Notes: generated by a model from the sequence alone, not told the origin. DNA of 64,000 nt from Sternotherus odoratus (GCA_032164245.1 JAVMKO010000003.1:92069890-92133889), one strand, 5' to 3'; counted from the first letter of the stretch, positions 1 through 12,947 are shown. Made by a program: numbers and translations.

Positions 1-1251
1 GGGCAAAACACTTGGACAGTCAACTCTGAAATCCTGGTTAGGGCCCAATATTATTTCAAACTCCGACAGAGGTTTTATGTTAGTTCTTCCAACACTTAAA
101 ATGACCCAGAACATTAAGTCATAGTTTGTCAGAATTTTAGTCTGGTCCTTTACTAGATCAACATTTATCTTGCTCACTTCTAGAGAGCGCCACATTCAGA
201 TTCTGGGTTGGGTGTATTGTTGCAGGCACCACAGGATATCCCTTTTCACAATATGCTAATATAATAATCTTCAGTCATGCAATTCAGCCAGAACATGAGT
301 ACAAAACCATTATATTGTTTTCAAATGTTAAAATTCTAATTGAAGAATTAATAATTAATGCAAATACAACCACTCAGGTCTTCAGTATGATTTCTATCCA
401 GTCAAGTAAGTAGTAACATGATAGTGGATGCATTCCTGAGCCAATATATATTTATTTTGTGTCTAATCACATCCCTGGTTTGCATATATTTGTTGATGAA
501 TGTAGGAATCTATGGGGACAATTTTGAAATATTTTAAATGTAACTATAAAATATTAATCTTCCAAAGTCAATAGTTCCATTGTTACTGTGTTTATGTGAT
601 ATGGTACATCTGCAGGATAGTATAGAGTTATAGTTGCAAATGTTTTACCGCATAGACAATAAATAACAAGACCTTTTATTGTCTGTGCCATCCAAAATTT
701 TGCAACTATGACTTGTAGTTGTATCAAATAAACTTGCTACACTATGTGAATGAGGAAAGAGTTTTTAAAAATTCCCAAAAGCTTCCCTTTTCCCCCCACC
801 CATCTCCTTTCCTTCCCCTCCCACCTGCTTAGTGGTAGCGGGTTTTTAAAAAGAATCTGCTGCCAGTGGTATTGCTCATCTTGTTTTAGTTTTTTGGCAG
901 TAGTATGTTTTCTTGCTGTCTATTCTTTGAATACCACTACTCCTGCCAAGTGGCATAATGGGATCATCACCAGTGAGATCTCTTTGAAGTCCAACTATTA
1001 TTCATTGTTCTGTTTTATAATTTCACTAACAGAACCACATGCCATTCACCTATGTCTCATGTATATCACTAATTTCACCCCATGACACACTGATACTGAC
1101 AATCCAGTGATTGTATTGGTTCCCCCACCCATATATTTCCTAGAATATGTTTACACTAAAATAAATAAATATATTTGTTGAAAAAGTGTATCCTTAACTC
1201 ACATTAGCCATCTTGGATTAAAATAATGGAGAAGAGCTGTTAACTCAGCTT
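1..1251. other. AT-rich intronic sequence
   Basis: No exon, RNA gene or mobile element could be recognised. It is presumed to be AKAP12 intron 1 because the recognised exon lies downstream on the + strand. A 111-codon frame at 750-1085 has no domain or splice context. The 19 bases at 1218-1236 recur downstream at about 2392-2409 next to an inverted copy of the 1252-1430 sequence. Confidence 0.5.
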
Positions 1252-1430
1252 TTAACTCATGTTAACTGTGCAAGAAAAAGCCTATAAAGGGAACCTGAGG
1301 TTGAACTCGAACTGCTCATCTCAGTTGAAAGGTGAGTTGCCATGTCTTCACAGCTATTTTAACCTGAGTTAAGAACACACCTGCTGATGAAGTACTGATG
1401 TACAGGGCCAGTGCAAGAATATTTTGCACC
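1252..1430 (+). repeat. Left arm of a 179-bp near-perfect inverted repeat
   Basis: The sequence from 1252 to 1430 is repeated as its reverse complement at 2217-2395 with only about three mismatches seen by eye. The left arm consists of about 150 bp of host flank plus the first bases of the hAT element that starts at 1403. Confidence 0.9.
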
Positions 1431-2600
1431 TTAGGTGAAACTTTACCTTCCCCCCCTCCCCCCCCCCCCCGCCCTGCACTTTGTTTTATTGAGGGGTAAA
1501 TTTTAATGAGCCTTTATAGACCCCAGGGGCCAGCTGTGCCCAAGGGCTGCTTCCCAGACTAGGTTTCCCCCTTCCTGCCCCCTGCGTTTTCCTGGAGGGT
1601 GCACAGTGCCCCCTTCTCCCCCTCTCTCCCCACCCCCTATGCAGGGGGATGGCAGGTTTGTAGAGATTTTGGTGGTATCCAGAACCATCCCCCCCAAGCT
1701 CCACCCTCCCCACCTAAGGCTCTGGGAGGGCATTTGGGTGCAGAAGGGGTGAGAGGTTGGGCTCTGGGAGGGAGTTTGGGTGCTGGGTGCAGGCTCCGGG
1801 CTGCAGCAGGGGGGGTGGGAGTGCAGGACGGGGTGGGGGTACAGGTTCCAGGATGTGGTTTGGGTGTAGGCTTTGTGCTTGGGCGGTGGGTGGGGTGCAG
1901 GCTCTGGGATGGAGTTGAGGTGCAGGCTCTGGGAGGGAGTGCAGAGGGCTGGGGTGCAGACTCTGGGACAGAATTTGGGTACTGGGTGCAGGCTCCGGGC
2001 TAGAGCAGGGGATGGGGATATAGGAAGGAATGAGGGGTGCAGGTTCTGGGAGGGCATTGGGAGGGGTGCAGACTCCAGGAGGGAGTTTGGGGGCCTGAGG
2101 GGGTGTGGAGGGAGGGGTGCAGGCTCTGGGAGGGAGTTTGGGAGCCAAAAAGGGGGGTGCAGGCTCTGGGAGGTGGTAGAGGATGCGGCACGTACCTGAG
2201 ATTCCTAGGCAGGGTAGGCGCAAAATATTCTTGCACTGGCCCTGTACATCAGTACTTCGTCAGCAGGTGTGTTCTTAACTCAGGTTAAAATAGCAGTGAA
2301 GACATGGCAACTCACCTTTCAACTGAGATGAGCAGTTCGAGTTCAACCTCAGGTTCCCTTTATAGGCTTTTTCTTGCACAGTTAACATGAGTTAAATAAT
2401 GGAGAAGAGGCTGCAGGGAGGAAACTGCTCAGCTCTGCCACTCTGCTGGTGGTGAGGCCCCCCCCCCCCCCCCGGGATGTTTTAAATGGCCCAGGGGACA
2501 CGGGGCAAGGGCGCCCGGGGCAGGGCACTGCTTTTTGGCACCCCCAAATTTTGGCATCTTAGGCGGCTGCCTAGTTTGCATAGTGGTTGCACCGGCACTG
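1403..2600. mobile_element. hAT-type non-autonomous element with internal minisatellite
   Basis: The left end begins CAGGGCCAGTGCAAG and the right end finishes GGTTGCACCGGCACTG, which together look like hAT-type terminal inverted repeats. The flanking 8-bp target duplications are CTGATGTA (1395-1402) and CTAATGTA (2601-2608), with one mismatch. The interior (about 1720-2190) is a degenerate 25-30 bp minisatellite around GTGCAGGCTCTGGGAGG. An inverted copy of the left end and host flank lies inside at 2217-2395, followed by a C-rich tract near 2457-2475. No transposase is visible. The hAT assignment rests on termini and duplication length. Confidence 0.7.
2217..2395 (-). repeat. Right arm of the 179-bp inverted repeat, inside the hAT element
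   Basis: This is the reverse complement of 1252-1430. It contains a second copy of the hAT 5' terminus and then about 150 bp that also lie outside the element on its left. It is followed immediately by a direct copy of the short host stretch at 1218-1236. Confidence 0.9.
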
Positions 2601-2737
2601 CTAATGTACTCCTAGTGTAGACAAGGTCAAAGTGAACCTTCGCACCTCACATTTAAGAAAACTCTTGCTCTTGGGCGGTGAATTCCAAAAAGACTTTCCA
2701 CCATGAAAGCTCAGCCTCTGAACACTCAAATCTAGGT

Positions 2738-3068
2738 GTTATTGGTTTCCTGGTACATCTACACTATGGAGACTATACTGGTGTACCTATGCCAGGATAA
2801 TTGCATAGTGTAGATGCAGCCTGCACTGACAAAAAGGTGTTTTTTTGGCTGGTGAAGGAACACCACCTCCACAAATGAAGTTAACTGCTGTAGAGACAAT
2901 ATCTTTTATTGGACCAACTTCTGTTGGTGAAAGCTTGTCTTTTTCACCAAGAAAAGTTAGTCTCATAAAAGAAATTACTTCACCCACCTTGTCTTTCCTA
3001 TATCCTGGTATCAACACCCCTAACCAATGTAGCTGTGTTGACCTAACTCTTAAGTGTAGACCAAACCT
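2738..3068. mobile_element. hAT-like MITE split by a PLE fragment
   Basis: The stretch begins with a TCTACACTATGG motif and ends with AAGTGTAGACC, the 'gtctacactac' type of terminus shared by many short elements in this window. It is interrupted from about 2885 to 3012 by a sequence also seen at 44695 and 21612. Boundaries are approximate and no clean target duplication was found. Confidence 0.45.
2885..3012. mobile_element. Penelope-like 3' terminal fragment, inverted pair
   Basis: The bases TCTTTTATTGGACCAACTTC and a decayed reverse-complement copy of the same stretch (2950-2995) face each other, followed by a 'tatcctgg..caacac' end. The same arrangement is clearer at 44695-44893. Calling it a Penelope-like element (PLE) is inference from the inverted architecture typical of that class. 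Confidence 0.45.
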
Positions 3069-3396
3069 CAGTTGTGGCAGAGGTACAGAGCAATGTTTGT
3101 TAGAATACTTGTGTATGGTATTCTGTATGGTCAATCCCACTAACAAAATGAGCCATTTCAATTTTTATAAGTGGTTTTTAGATGTAGTACCTTGCAGAGT
3201 GCATTAGATAATCCAATTATGTGTTAAATGTGGGAGGGGAGACACTAAAAGAGATTTGAAGTTTCACAACTTATACACATTATAGTATTTGTTTTGAAAC
3301 TACTTCAAAACTAAAATTAGAATTTACCATTTAAAACCAAAAGAATTAGGATTTCCTTGGTCCTAAAAGGGTCACTGTGTTGCTCTTGAAATTCAG

Positions 3397-3590
3397 GGTT
3401 AAAATTTTTATTAAAGCTAATGTTCAACATGAAAACATACACAGATTGAGAGGTAAGGTACTGGACATCTGGAGTCAGGCTGGAGTTATGGGCGATTGTA
3501 GGTAGTAGGTACAGGTTTTACAAGGCACATGCATATCACATATCCAGCATAGATCCAGATTGGGGTGTGGGAGTTTTTTAAATCGTCAAG
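3397..3590 (-). repeat. Dispersed repeat shared with 38455-38645
   Basis: About 190 bp here match, in reverse complement, the sequence at 38455-38645 inside a hAT element. Read on the minus strand the repeat ends in an AATAAAAATTTTAA stretch containing a polyadenylation-like signal. The source family is not recognised. Confidence 0.75.
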
Positions 3591-4884
3591 CTACACTCTC
3601 TTTATATCTTGCATGTGAGTGCACAATAGTTTCTCTGCAAAGCAATTAAACTGTGTATTTTTATTTCTCTTCATTTTCTTAGTTACCAAACATCTACAGA
3701 ATTTTTTTGATGAAGTGGGATTCTTTGTGGTATAGTTTTATAAAATTCTTGATTTATGTGAGGCACTCAAGTGGGAGAGGCCCAGAAGAATAAGAATAGA
3801 ATTATGTAAACTTTTTTTCAGCCTGTTGAGTAATAATGGAACATTTTGGAAATCTTAAACTAAGAATATATTACCTGAAGATAGAAAATATACAGAGTAT
3901 ATCTTATTTCTATTAACAACAGTATATTTTGATTCTTTCAAGGAGAAAGAAGGACAAAACTTAAGTGACTTTCATGGGGTATTATACTCCCTTTCACTTC
4001 TGAAAAGTATGAAAATAAAGTTACCGAAAAGGCTGGAGACTTAAGATGCTGTATTGTACTGGAAAAGTATGCAAGTTTAACTATAAATAGACTTAAAACT
4101 GATGCAGACTCCTAATGTAGACTCTCTTAAGTGGTTTAAGCTTTGCTTATATCAATTTAGCTTAAGTGTGTCTGTGTTAGATTAGTTTATTAAAACTGAT
4201 TTAGTTAAACAGGTGCACTTTTGTACTAAGGGCAAGCTCTAAGGAACCAGATCCTCAGTTAAATTATTATGGTTTCACTGAAGTCAATGGAACTACACTG
4301 ATTTATACCATCTGAGGAGATAGCTTATAGGGGTCTGTTATCCTGCAGATACACAAAACTCCCCACTGATTAGGAGCTTAAATTATTTTAAAGAAGAATT
4401 TCAATACTACAGCAACCTTAGGAAAAAGGTTTACTTTTTAAAAATATACTCATCTACTATTATTCTGTATGCCACTGGTGTAAATGAGGTGCAGTCGTTT
4501 TGTATGTGAGATAAAGTCCTTAACCCAAACTTGTTTTTCTTGATTTTGTAATGAAATAATAATTCGGTTTGACATTTAAATTATTGTGATGTCACTGACA
4601 GAGTTATGACTTCTGAATGGATGTATATTTATGTCAGTATGTGAAAGTTCTTTTCCTCCATCATGAACATTTCTACTTGGCCTCTTCCCTAAGCATTGCA
4701 ACACATAACTCTTAGTCTTCTAGAAAATCCCTGGAACAACAACGGGTTCCACAAAGACTGAGTTAGGCACTTAGGCTCCCTATCCAATGCAGGGGAGAGA
4801 GCGAAACACCTAAAATGCAGTTTGCAAAAGCCAGCATGCTAGCCCCAGAAAACAGCAGGTGAAAGGGTTGGTGGTAGTGCTCAC
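3591..4884. other. Intronic sequence, nothing recognised
   Basis: AT-rich sequence without exon-like frames or clear element ends. A short piece near 4240-4310 (around 'tgaagtcaatgg') resembles old palindromic repeats seen elsewhere in the window (18355, 43920, 58050) but is too decayed to delimit. Confidence 0.5.
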
Positions 4885-5170
4885 CTTATAACTTTCAGCT
4901 CAGTGATAGAGCACTCACCTGGGACCAGGTTCATCCCTGCTCTCCTGAATGGGAGACAGGATTTGGAGGGGGTTTACAAACCTCTCTGGAGAGTGTTCCA
5001 ACCACTGAGTTTTGTGATATCCTGATGCAGGTCTCTTTCAGTCTCTCCTGTTGAAGCTCTTCCTGTTTTGATAAATAATCCCTGTTTGGAGCAGGGAGAC
5101 TGGATTTTGGGTCTCCCACCTCCCAGGTTAGGTTAGTGCCTTAATCACTGGGTTATAGAGTCATTCTCAC
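4885..5170. repeat. Repeat with opposed tRNA-like heads
   Basis: On the + strand, CAGCTCAGTGATAGAGCACT near 4898 followed by GGTTCATCCC near 4928 resembles the A and B boxes of a tRNA-derived promoter. On the minus strand from about 5157, TAACCCAGTGATTAAGGCACT is a second tRNA-like A-box region. The two heads face each other, giving a partly palindromic element of about 285 bp. It could be a tRNA-derived SINE pair or a MITE that captured tRNA-like sequence. No target duplication was identified. Confidence 0.5.
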
Positions 5171-7387
5171 TGTCTGAGCTACTGACTCTTTAATATTTAT
5201 CATACACAATGGACAGAGTGGTTTTTGGAGTGATATTTTTGTATTTCATAGAAAAGATGTGCTTGTCAAAGGCTCAGCATCCTGACTGACCCTTCAAGGT
5301 TCAGGACCTCTGCTCCTTGAGCTAAGTTGTAAGAAATCCTGTAAACATTCCTGAGCCCCAGAAAGGTCCTCCAGCAAAATTCCTAACTGTTTAAAAACAT
5401 GGAATATAATTTTAAAGTAACAAAAATAAGGCCAGGTCCTCTCCTTCTCTAGGTCTTTGCTCTACATCATAACCCCTTCCCTCTTCCCCCCCCCCCAAAA
5501 AAAAAACACCAAAAACCCCAATCAAACAAAAACAAGCAAGAGCACAAACCTCACTTTAAAAAAATATTTTGTAGTTTGTCTTTTAAGGTTCTGCTCTGAA
5601 AAGTGACTTAAGGAGAAATTATATTGTAGGTTCCATATTTATAGGCATCACTGATTCGGGAACAAAACCAGTCAGTTACCAAGGAAAGAGATTTCTTTTG
5701 TAACCTCCAGCCCTGTAAACTATATCTGGTCTATGAAAGTGAAGCTGTGTCCTATCATTCTCATGCATCATCACTATTAATAAAGTTCTTGCAAGACAAA
5801 TTACATCTTGACACCCACTGATCCCTGAAAGTAGCTGAAAAGACAAATTTGTTGGCTTTACAGTATACTACACAATGAGTTTTAGTCTTGTAAATGCACA
5901 AAACTAGTGGCAGCAAGCAAATAAACACCTTTCAACAAACTCCCATTCCTTTCCATCTGCACACATTGGTGATGTACCATCATCAGATGCCCTTACCCAT
6001 TTGACAGGTGAGGAGACTTATATCTCCAGCAGTTACTCCCTAAGGCTGTGTTTTTTAATTGCACAATATTGCTTTCTCATTTTGAGCCTTTGTTTTCTGG
6101 GTATATTGTAGTAGTTGACTTCTTCATCCATCCAACCCCCCACCCTCCCCAAAAAAATGGAGGAAAGAAAAAGTGACAGCCAATAGAGAAAAGAACAAAA
6201 AGAATACTGATTTGTACATAGTAAATAATTTGCCATTCCTGTTACAACTATAAAAATAACATGCACAAACCCCATTTGGGCACCCATGGCAACCTCCAAG
6301 GAAAGACCTGGAAGAGAAAAGAGAGCTTCTGCTCTAGGAATTCTCCTCTTTTAGGGACTCTCAAATATAAACTAAGCAGCCTTTGCTCTGAGTGATAGTT
6401 CTCAGCTTGAAGATCATTTCCTAAATCCCTCAAAAATTGCTCTGACCCTAGTAATCTTTCTTTCTCTATCTAATCATGAGAGGGAGATATATCCTTCATA
6501 ATTCCAAGTTCCTTCATTTTCATTTGTAACTAATAGAATCCAGTTTACTATCCCTTGGCTGTGTTGGCTAACCTAGTATTGTGGGTTTAGTTACGATACT
6601 TGTCATTGCTTTTTTCCCCACTATGTCTTCAGAGCTAGGTAATAACTGCTTCTGCTGGTATTTTATAGAGATGTGTGAAACCCAAGCAATTTGAACAAGA
6701 GCTCTTCTCCCTCTGAAGATGTTTAACAGACAGGGGACTCCCCTTCGACCCAGTGAAAAGAGACTGTGTTAAGAGGCATCTGTCTTTACCAAGCCCATAC
6801 ACAGAGAATTAATCTTTTATTCTACCTTTCATTCTCACAACCTCTCTTGAGGCCTTCAAACCTATTCTTGCCCAGCACCCAATAATGGATCTAAGAATAT
6901 CCTGTCACTTTTTGGGAGGATGGTCTTTAGAGCTATATCTACATTAGGGAAGCTTTGCAAAAAAAAAAAAAATTCCATCCCATCCTAACATGGGTTCAAC
7001 TTCATTACTATTAGCAACACTGGAAGCCCTAGTATAGATGGACCACCAGCTGCTAAAATTATTTTCAGCATTGTGTCGGAGGAAGTCAAATTGACATGAT
7101 AGTTAAAATGCTGGTGATTTATTCTAGGACTCCCAAGGTTCTTAACACTAGTGGGTTGAACTAGTGCTAGCAACAGTGGCAGTTTTTTCAAGACTTATCT
7201 AACAGATCCTTGTTTAAACTCTGATTTTTGGTGGTGGTTTTTTTTTGTTGTTGTTGTTGTTTTTGTTGGACAGGGAATTTTCTGTTTATATTGAAAATCT
7301 TTCTTTGAGAAGATGACACCCAAATTTACATTTAAACTGTCGTAGGAGCCAGGATCTGGGACCATGTGATGTCTTTACATATAATAA
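5171..7387. other. Intronic sequence, nothing recognised
   Basis: Only homopolymer tracts (a C-then-A run near 5487-5505, an A run at 6960-6971) and a (TTG)n-like stretch near 7245-7265 stand out. Short frames on both strands lack domain or splice evidence. Confidence 0.5.
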
Positions 7388-7755
7388 ACTAGCGAAAATA
7401 ACCAGCGTTGCTCGGGTCCGTCGGAGGTGGGGAGGGGGCAGAGAGCTGAGCGAGTGCGGGGTCCGTTGGAGGGGGCAGAGAGCTGAGCGAATGCAGGGTC
7501 CGTTGGAGGGGGTATTATGACATCATAACTATGTCACAGAGAACAGCAGCTGCCCAGCTGATGTGATTGGCCTTTAAATAATTTCACCCCTGGGGGGCGT
7601 CAGAGGTGAGATTTGAAAAAATTTAGACTCTTACCCTGATTAGGACCCTAAGACCTATAACTTTACCAAATTTCAAGTCTCTAGCTCAAACGGTGTGGAA
7701 GGAGTAAGTGCACGTACATACACGCATACACCATTTGACTTTTATATATATAGAT
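7388..7755 (+). mobile_element. Head-repeat family, copy 1 (short)
   Basis: Begins with a decayed form of the CCCGGCGTTGCTCGGG head and ends in TTTTATATATATAGAT. It carries a well conserved 3' section from about 7510 ('tattatgacatcataact') that recurs at 26909 and 57762. The GA-rich internal unit is present only about twice. The tail resembles the 3' ends of RTE-clade LINEs and their SINEs, so a SINE-like retroposon is likely; the family is not identified. Confidence 0.6.
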
Positions 7756-10237
7756 AGACACAGTATAGTTACTTGTAAGCTATGTTTTGCTGAAGCGAAG
7801 ATGGGTGCTTATTGTAAACTTTAGTACATATGCACTTCTTCAATCAGAACCAAAGGGCTTTCTGTTCTATGTGGAGAATCACTGTTATTAGACAAAAGAC
7901 GAGGATGATTTTCTTGAATCTGTGCTGAAAGTGTGACTAGAGATTCCCAGCCATTTGTGTAGCTGTGCCTGATAAACAGTCTTTCCAGGATGGGGAGGAA
8001 TGCAAGGAATGCTTAAGTGCTCTTGGATGTAGGTCATGGTTTAATAAAGCTTTGCTTTACTGAATAAAAGTTCCTTGAAAAATTCTTGTGATCATTGAAG
8101 CCTGCTATTATCCCTAATCTATGAGACTAAATTATAAATCTAATTGGGGATTGAATAAACGTTATCAACCTCGAGATTTTGACCATGACATAGGAAAATC
8201 TGTAACAGGTTACTCTGGTTTTATTCTGCTTTCACTAAATAATAAATTAATAGAGGAATGGTAATTCTCTTCTTTCTATTATTTGCAAAATAAAAGGATT
8301 GAGAACTCTTAGCCAGTACAGAAATGATGAATTTGTTTTGGTGTTTAAAAAAAAAATCAAGTTACTATTATTCAATAAAAAATAAATCCAGAATGTTCTA
8401 TAGAATGGTACTCAACTGGGGGGGAAACACACTATGTGTGTGTGGAGAAAAATACAGGACTGAAAAGAACTGAGTACGGTTCTCATCTCCATTGGAATTC
8501 CTATACAATCTTATATTTCCCAGAAAAAAGAAGCAATAATTAGGCCCCAGTTACAAATTACTAGTATCTAATTTACCTTTTAATTTTAATGCTTTTATTA
8601 TTTTTGCCTGATCCCTTCAGGAGATTTAGGAAGATACTCAGCGGAAGTGTTCTTGAATGCTTGTAACAGTGTAGCAAAGCTATTCCAAAAATATTTCATT
8701 TTTAATGTTTTTAATTAGTGATGTCTTGTCAGTGGAAGTTAACCAGTGTGGTTCTTATCTATTCTGGGAGATAAAGGGAGGCATGGAGAAAGTCATGAAA
8801 TCAGAAATGCAAGAACAAGATCTAATGATCTCTAAGAGCAGTTTATTGTCACCACCTTTACAGTACTAAATTTTTAGAGCTAAACTGCTGAGCAAAACCC
8901 ACTATATCCCTTCAAACGTTTACTGTTTATAATCTTTACCATATTTACTGTAGCTAAAGACAATTGAACTACTGTGGAGTTAAATGCTGAAATTGATTTT
9001 ATTTCCCAAACTCATTCCAGATTCTGCTATGAATACTAGTTGTATTGTAACTGTATCTGAACTCTAATAAAGAGCTGGGTCAGGTCAAAAGGCATTTGCA
9101 TGATCAGAGTTGAAAATTCTTCTTCAGCCAAATATTAATGTCATCCAATAGTTTGGATTGTTTGGGGACGTTTTGTTTTTGTTTTGTAATGCTCATGAAG
9201 CATAACAGCTTCGTGGTTGGATGTGAGGAGGACACATTCCTTTCCTTAAATCAGTGCAAGGGACCATGTCTCTAATCACTATCTTTTCTAGTAATTAAGC
9301 TCATTGGGGAACGGTTTTAAATTAACATGCAGTAGATGCTGTACTAAAGTGCAACAAAATCTGGCAATAAAAGTGTGTTGCTTTTGGGAGGGGGAAGGGT
9401 GGAGTACTTTGGAGGGTATCCCATTTTCTTTTAAAGTAAATTCTGTTAAACTTTATGAAATTTGTCTCTTAGAAAACCTATCTCTTAAGCCTAAATTTAC
9501 CTGCTTTGTCCCATATTTAACTGGTGGTATAAAGTAAATGCTGTATGTAATGAGATAGCTCTTCCCTTGAATGCCAGAAAACGGCCTTTCTTTTTCAGAA
9601 ACATTTGTAGGATTTCCAATGCTTGTAGTATGTAAATTCTTTCCATTTTTAAGAGGGCTGGAAGAGATCATCCGGTCGTGAAGGTTTTAGAATTTTGACA
9701 GGTACTACAGAATGACCAAACCACCTTGAGATTCAGGTTCCCATCTTCTTGTCAGTGGTGAATGGTTTAAGCAGCTTTATTACCAATAGAGAGATTAACT
9801 ACAGTGCAGTTGCTTTCTTTGTTCAAATCCATTTCAGTTCCTTTCAATCCCTGATAAAGAGGCAGCCTGTAAAGCTACAGCAGTTTTCCCCTTGCTTTTT
9901 GCCAGTCAGCCTCTGAGTAAACACAAATGTTCAGTATTACCAAAGCCATGATGGCAAAAAGATGAGATTAAATGTTGTTCTCAATACTTCTGCATTTAAT
10001 GCACATATAATGGAAATTAGGAGATATAATCAGGTATTAGAGTACAAATAGGTGATTTGAACTACCTGTATGTAAACTGGCCAAATATCACAATGGGGCA
10101 AAGTTTAGAGAAGCAATTTCTCAACACCTTAAACAATTGTTTCTTGAAAGAGTTAGTTCTAGAGCAAACAAGAAGAGAGATTATTCATAATTTAAGTAAT
10201 ATTCAGGAGTTGGCTCAAGGAGTAACAACAGTTGAGC
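7756..10237. other. Intronic sequence, nothing recognised
   Basis: AT-rich sequence with no supported exon, RNA gene or element. Frames at 9304-9537 (+) and 9453-9671 (-) overlap each other and show no domain. Confidence 0.5.
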
Positions 10238-10245
10238 CAGTAAAT

Positions 10246-10497
10246 CAGCGATCAGCAACCTTGGCACGTGGCACCACAGGGTAAGCACCCTTAGTGGGCC
10301 CCACCAGTTTATTTACTAGCCAGTTTGCCGATCGCGGCTCCCACTGGCCGCGGTTTATCGTTCCAGTCCAATGGGGGCTGTGGGAAGCGGTGGCCAGCAC
10401 CACGCCGCTTCCCGCAGCCCCCATTGGACCGGGACGGCAAGCCGGCAAGTAAGGGTGCTTACCCTGCGGTGCCGCGTGCCAAGGTTGCTTATTCCTG
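10246..10497. mobile_element. hAT MITE with GC-rich palindromic core
   Basis: The left terminus reads CAGCGATCAGCAACCTTGGC and the right terminus GCCAAGGTTGCTTATTCCTG. Target duplications are CAGTAAAT (10238-10245) and CACTAAAT (10498-10505), with one mismatch. The core folds on itself: CCAATGGGGGCTGTGGGAAG near 10369 pairs with its near complement near 10407-10426. A related core lies at 46110-46180. Confidence 0.8.
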
Positions 10498-10505
10498 CAC
10501 TAAAT

Positions 10506-12947
10506 AATAACAACAGCTGGCCAAACTCTTAGCTGAGCCAGAGTTCCTGTCTTTTTTTGGGGCGGGGGGGGGGGGGAAATAGGAGGATGAGGAAGGATGT
10601 AATCATTCTTGGCTACTGCTGCCATCTGAGAGTATTTAATATCTAACAAGAACTCTAAAATGTGGATCTGCTTTGCAGTGAGTGGCATATACCATCTCAG
10701 TCTCTTGTTTCAGCATTTTACACAGAGCGCAAACTGCAGACAGGACAGACAAAATGGATGCTTTTACTGCTCATCAGAATAATTTTTGGCCTGTGCTAAA
10801 ATGTGCTGTGGTAGGAACCAGGGGTGACCATTAATTTTTACACTTACTACTTCCATTGACAGGTGTTAATTCTGTACCGCTTACAAACCTTATTACTAAA
10901 AACAAGGCCTTATATCCCACCAAGAGGTTACATAAATTTGGACTAGCTCCAGCTCTCTCATATTGCCTAAACCCCAGCCATTTAGTCACATGTCTTGCAA
11001 GAAAAACCTTCAGTTTCTTTGTCCTTGGCTATGCTGTCTGTAAAATTAATCTACTCGTGCAGTAACTGTCATGCATCCTCTTTCTCTGTTCACATAAAAT
11101 AAAAAACTACTTCTGGTAACAATTAAAGTTGTTAAACTTATAGTGGAAAGGATAGAACTGTGATGGAGTGTTGACATGAGGGAGGTGGTTCAAACTCTGC
11201 GAGTGGATGGATGGTTATATGTAATATAATTTAAAAAGGGAAGGGGTGGGGTTAAGGCATGTGACTGTCACCTGGGAGAACTTAGTTCTGTTCCTGCCTC
11301 TGCCACAAAGTGCTTGTAAGATGCTGTGTTGTGAACACTCACAATGTTGCAGGTGGCTGCTAACTGTACATTCTGTAACATGCCCACATGGGAGGTGGCA
11401 GAATTAAGAATCATGAGCAACTGTAATTTTGGTATTTCATAATTTTCTAGTGTCTGACTTTGTTACCTACATAACTTTCCTTTTACATATGAGTGGGGGT
11501 TTTAGGGTATATGTAATACTTGGTCTTTTGGCTAAGAAAGCATTATCTAAAAAGTTGTATTGTTGGCCACAGTAGTTAACCAATATTCTGGGCCTTGTAG
11601 GTTTGTTTTCATTAGGAAGAGAAATGGATGAGACGAATAAGGTATTTCTTAGGTGCAATCTTGTTTATTTACAAAGAATGTACACAAAGTCATGTATCAC
11701 AGAACTACAGTAGAAACAAACCGCAAGCAGTTTCCTTGCTCAGAAATCCAAATGTGCCTCTGCTCTCTCTTTGGGATGATCTGTTGCCTCTCTCACTGTC
11801 TTTGGGCTCAGACACACACAGCTGCAGCAAATCAATTCACTCTCCCCAGTGTTTTCAACTACTCCCAGGAAAACCTCTAAGGAATCTCTTTTATAGAGCA
11901 CTTCTATAACAGTGGTTAATTTTTTGTAAAATAAATGAATTATATCCATGTTTACAGGCTGACAACTTCTTATTGGCTAAACTCTTGTCCTTTTAGAAAA
12001 AGGTAATTTAGTAGCAGATGTATCTTTTATCTTGTCCCTGTTTCTTGATCAATCAAGACATTTTGGAATTCAGGAATGTTATTTTATTTCTCAGGGAAAT
12101 TAATAGATATACACAGACTAGAATAACATAGTCTAATTTATGTACGTATTATGGCAAAAAATGTCAAAAGAATGTTAGTTTCAAAGTCTTAACACTAGCA
12201 ACAGATGCCACTATTTTAATTCAAATTATCTGAGTTGGGAGTTCTGGGTAAGTTGTATATTGGCATTTTAAATGTTCACAGATAAGTTTTAAAGTCAATG
12301 GCTGTTAAGCTAATTGAATCAATGATATTTAGATCACTAATATTTTAATTGTAAGAACTAGAAATATAGTTATTAGAAAACAAAGAGAGCCTGGACTTTT
12401 GAGAACCACAGAAGACGCTGATTGCATTAAAACTGAAGAATTGGTATATTTATCATGCCAGTAGACTTAGATTTTTCTAGCCAAACGTAACAAAAAATTT
12501 GAGTGACTTTGTCCTTACATTAGCACGGACAGATTATCAATCATACTATTAAAAAAGTATGATGCAAGGCTAGTGTATTTCTTACTCCCCATTATGATTC
12601 CTTTTATAATAACCATCCTTCTAACAGCACCTCTTCTGAAGACTGGCTGGCTGACTCCCACAGATGGTGTTATGATTAGTATGCAGTTAAATGGCTGTGG
12701 TCAGATAAAGGTTTCGATTAAATGATGGAACTATTTTCATAAGAGCTGGAAATGAATACAGACTAAAGTGTGCTGTTGATTAGTGCCAATGAAGGTCACC
12801 TATCCCATTTGTTCTAATGTTAGGATTAGTCTCAAAACAGTTCTGATAGCTGAGACTTCCTTTTATAAGCATTTTAAAAAATTTACTGGCAACTACTGTT
12901 AATTCACTTTTTGAATTCCAAAGACCAGTATTCTGTTCTAGGTTCTG
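10506..12947. other. Intronic sequence, nothing recognised
   Basis: Contains a G-run near 10561-10575 and otherwise AT-rich unique-looking sequence. Several short frames around 11467-11949 lie on both strands and lack support. Confidence 0.5.

Noticed and set aside
1503..2236. Frames of 75-184 codons rich in Pro, His and Ser
   Set aside because: Derived from the minisatellite inside the hAT element at 1403-2600.
4890..4965. Functional tRNA gene
   Set aside because: A and B box resemblance only; no cloverleaf with acceptor stem and anticodon loop could be folded by eye.
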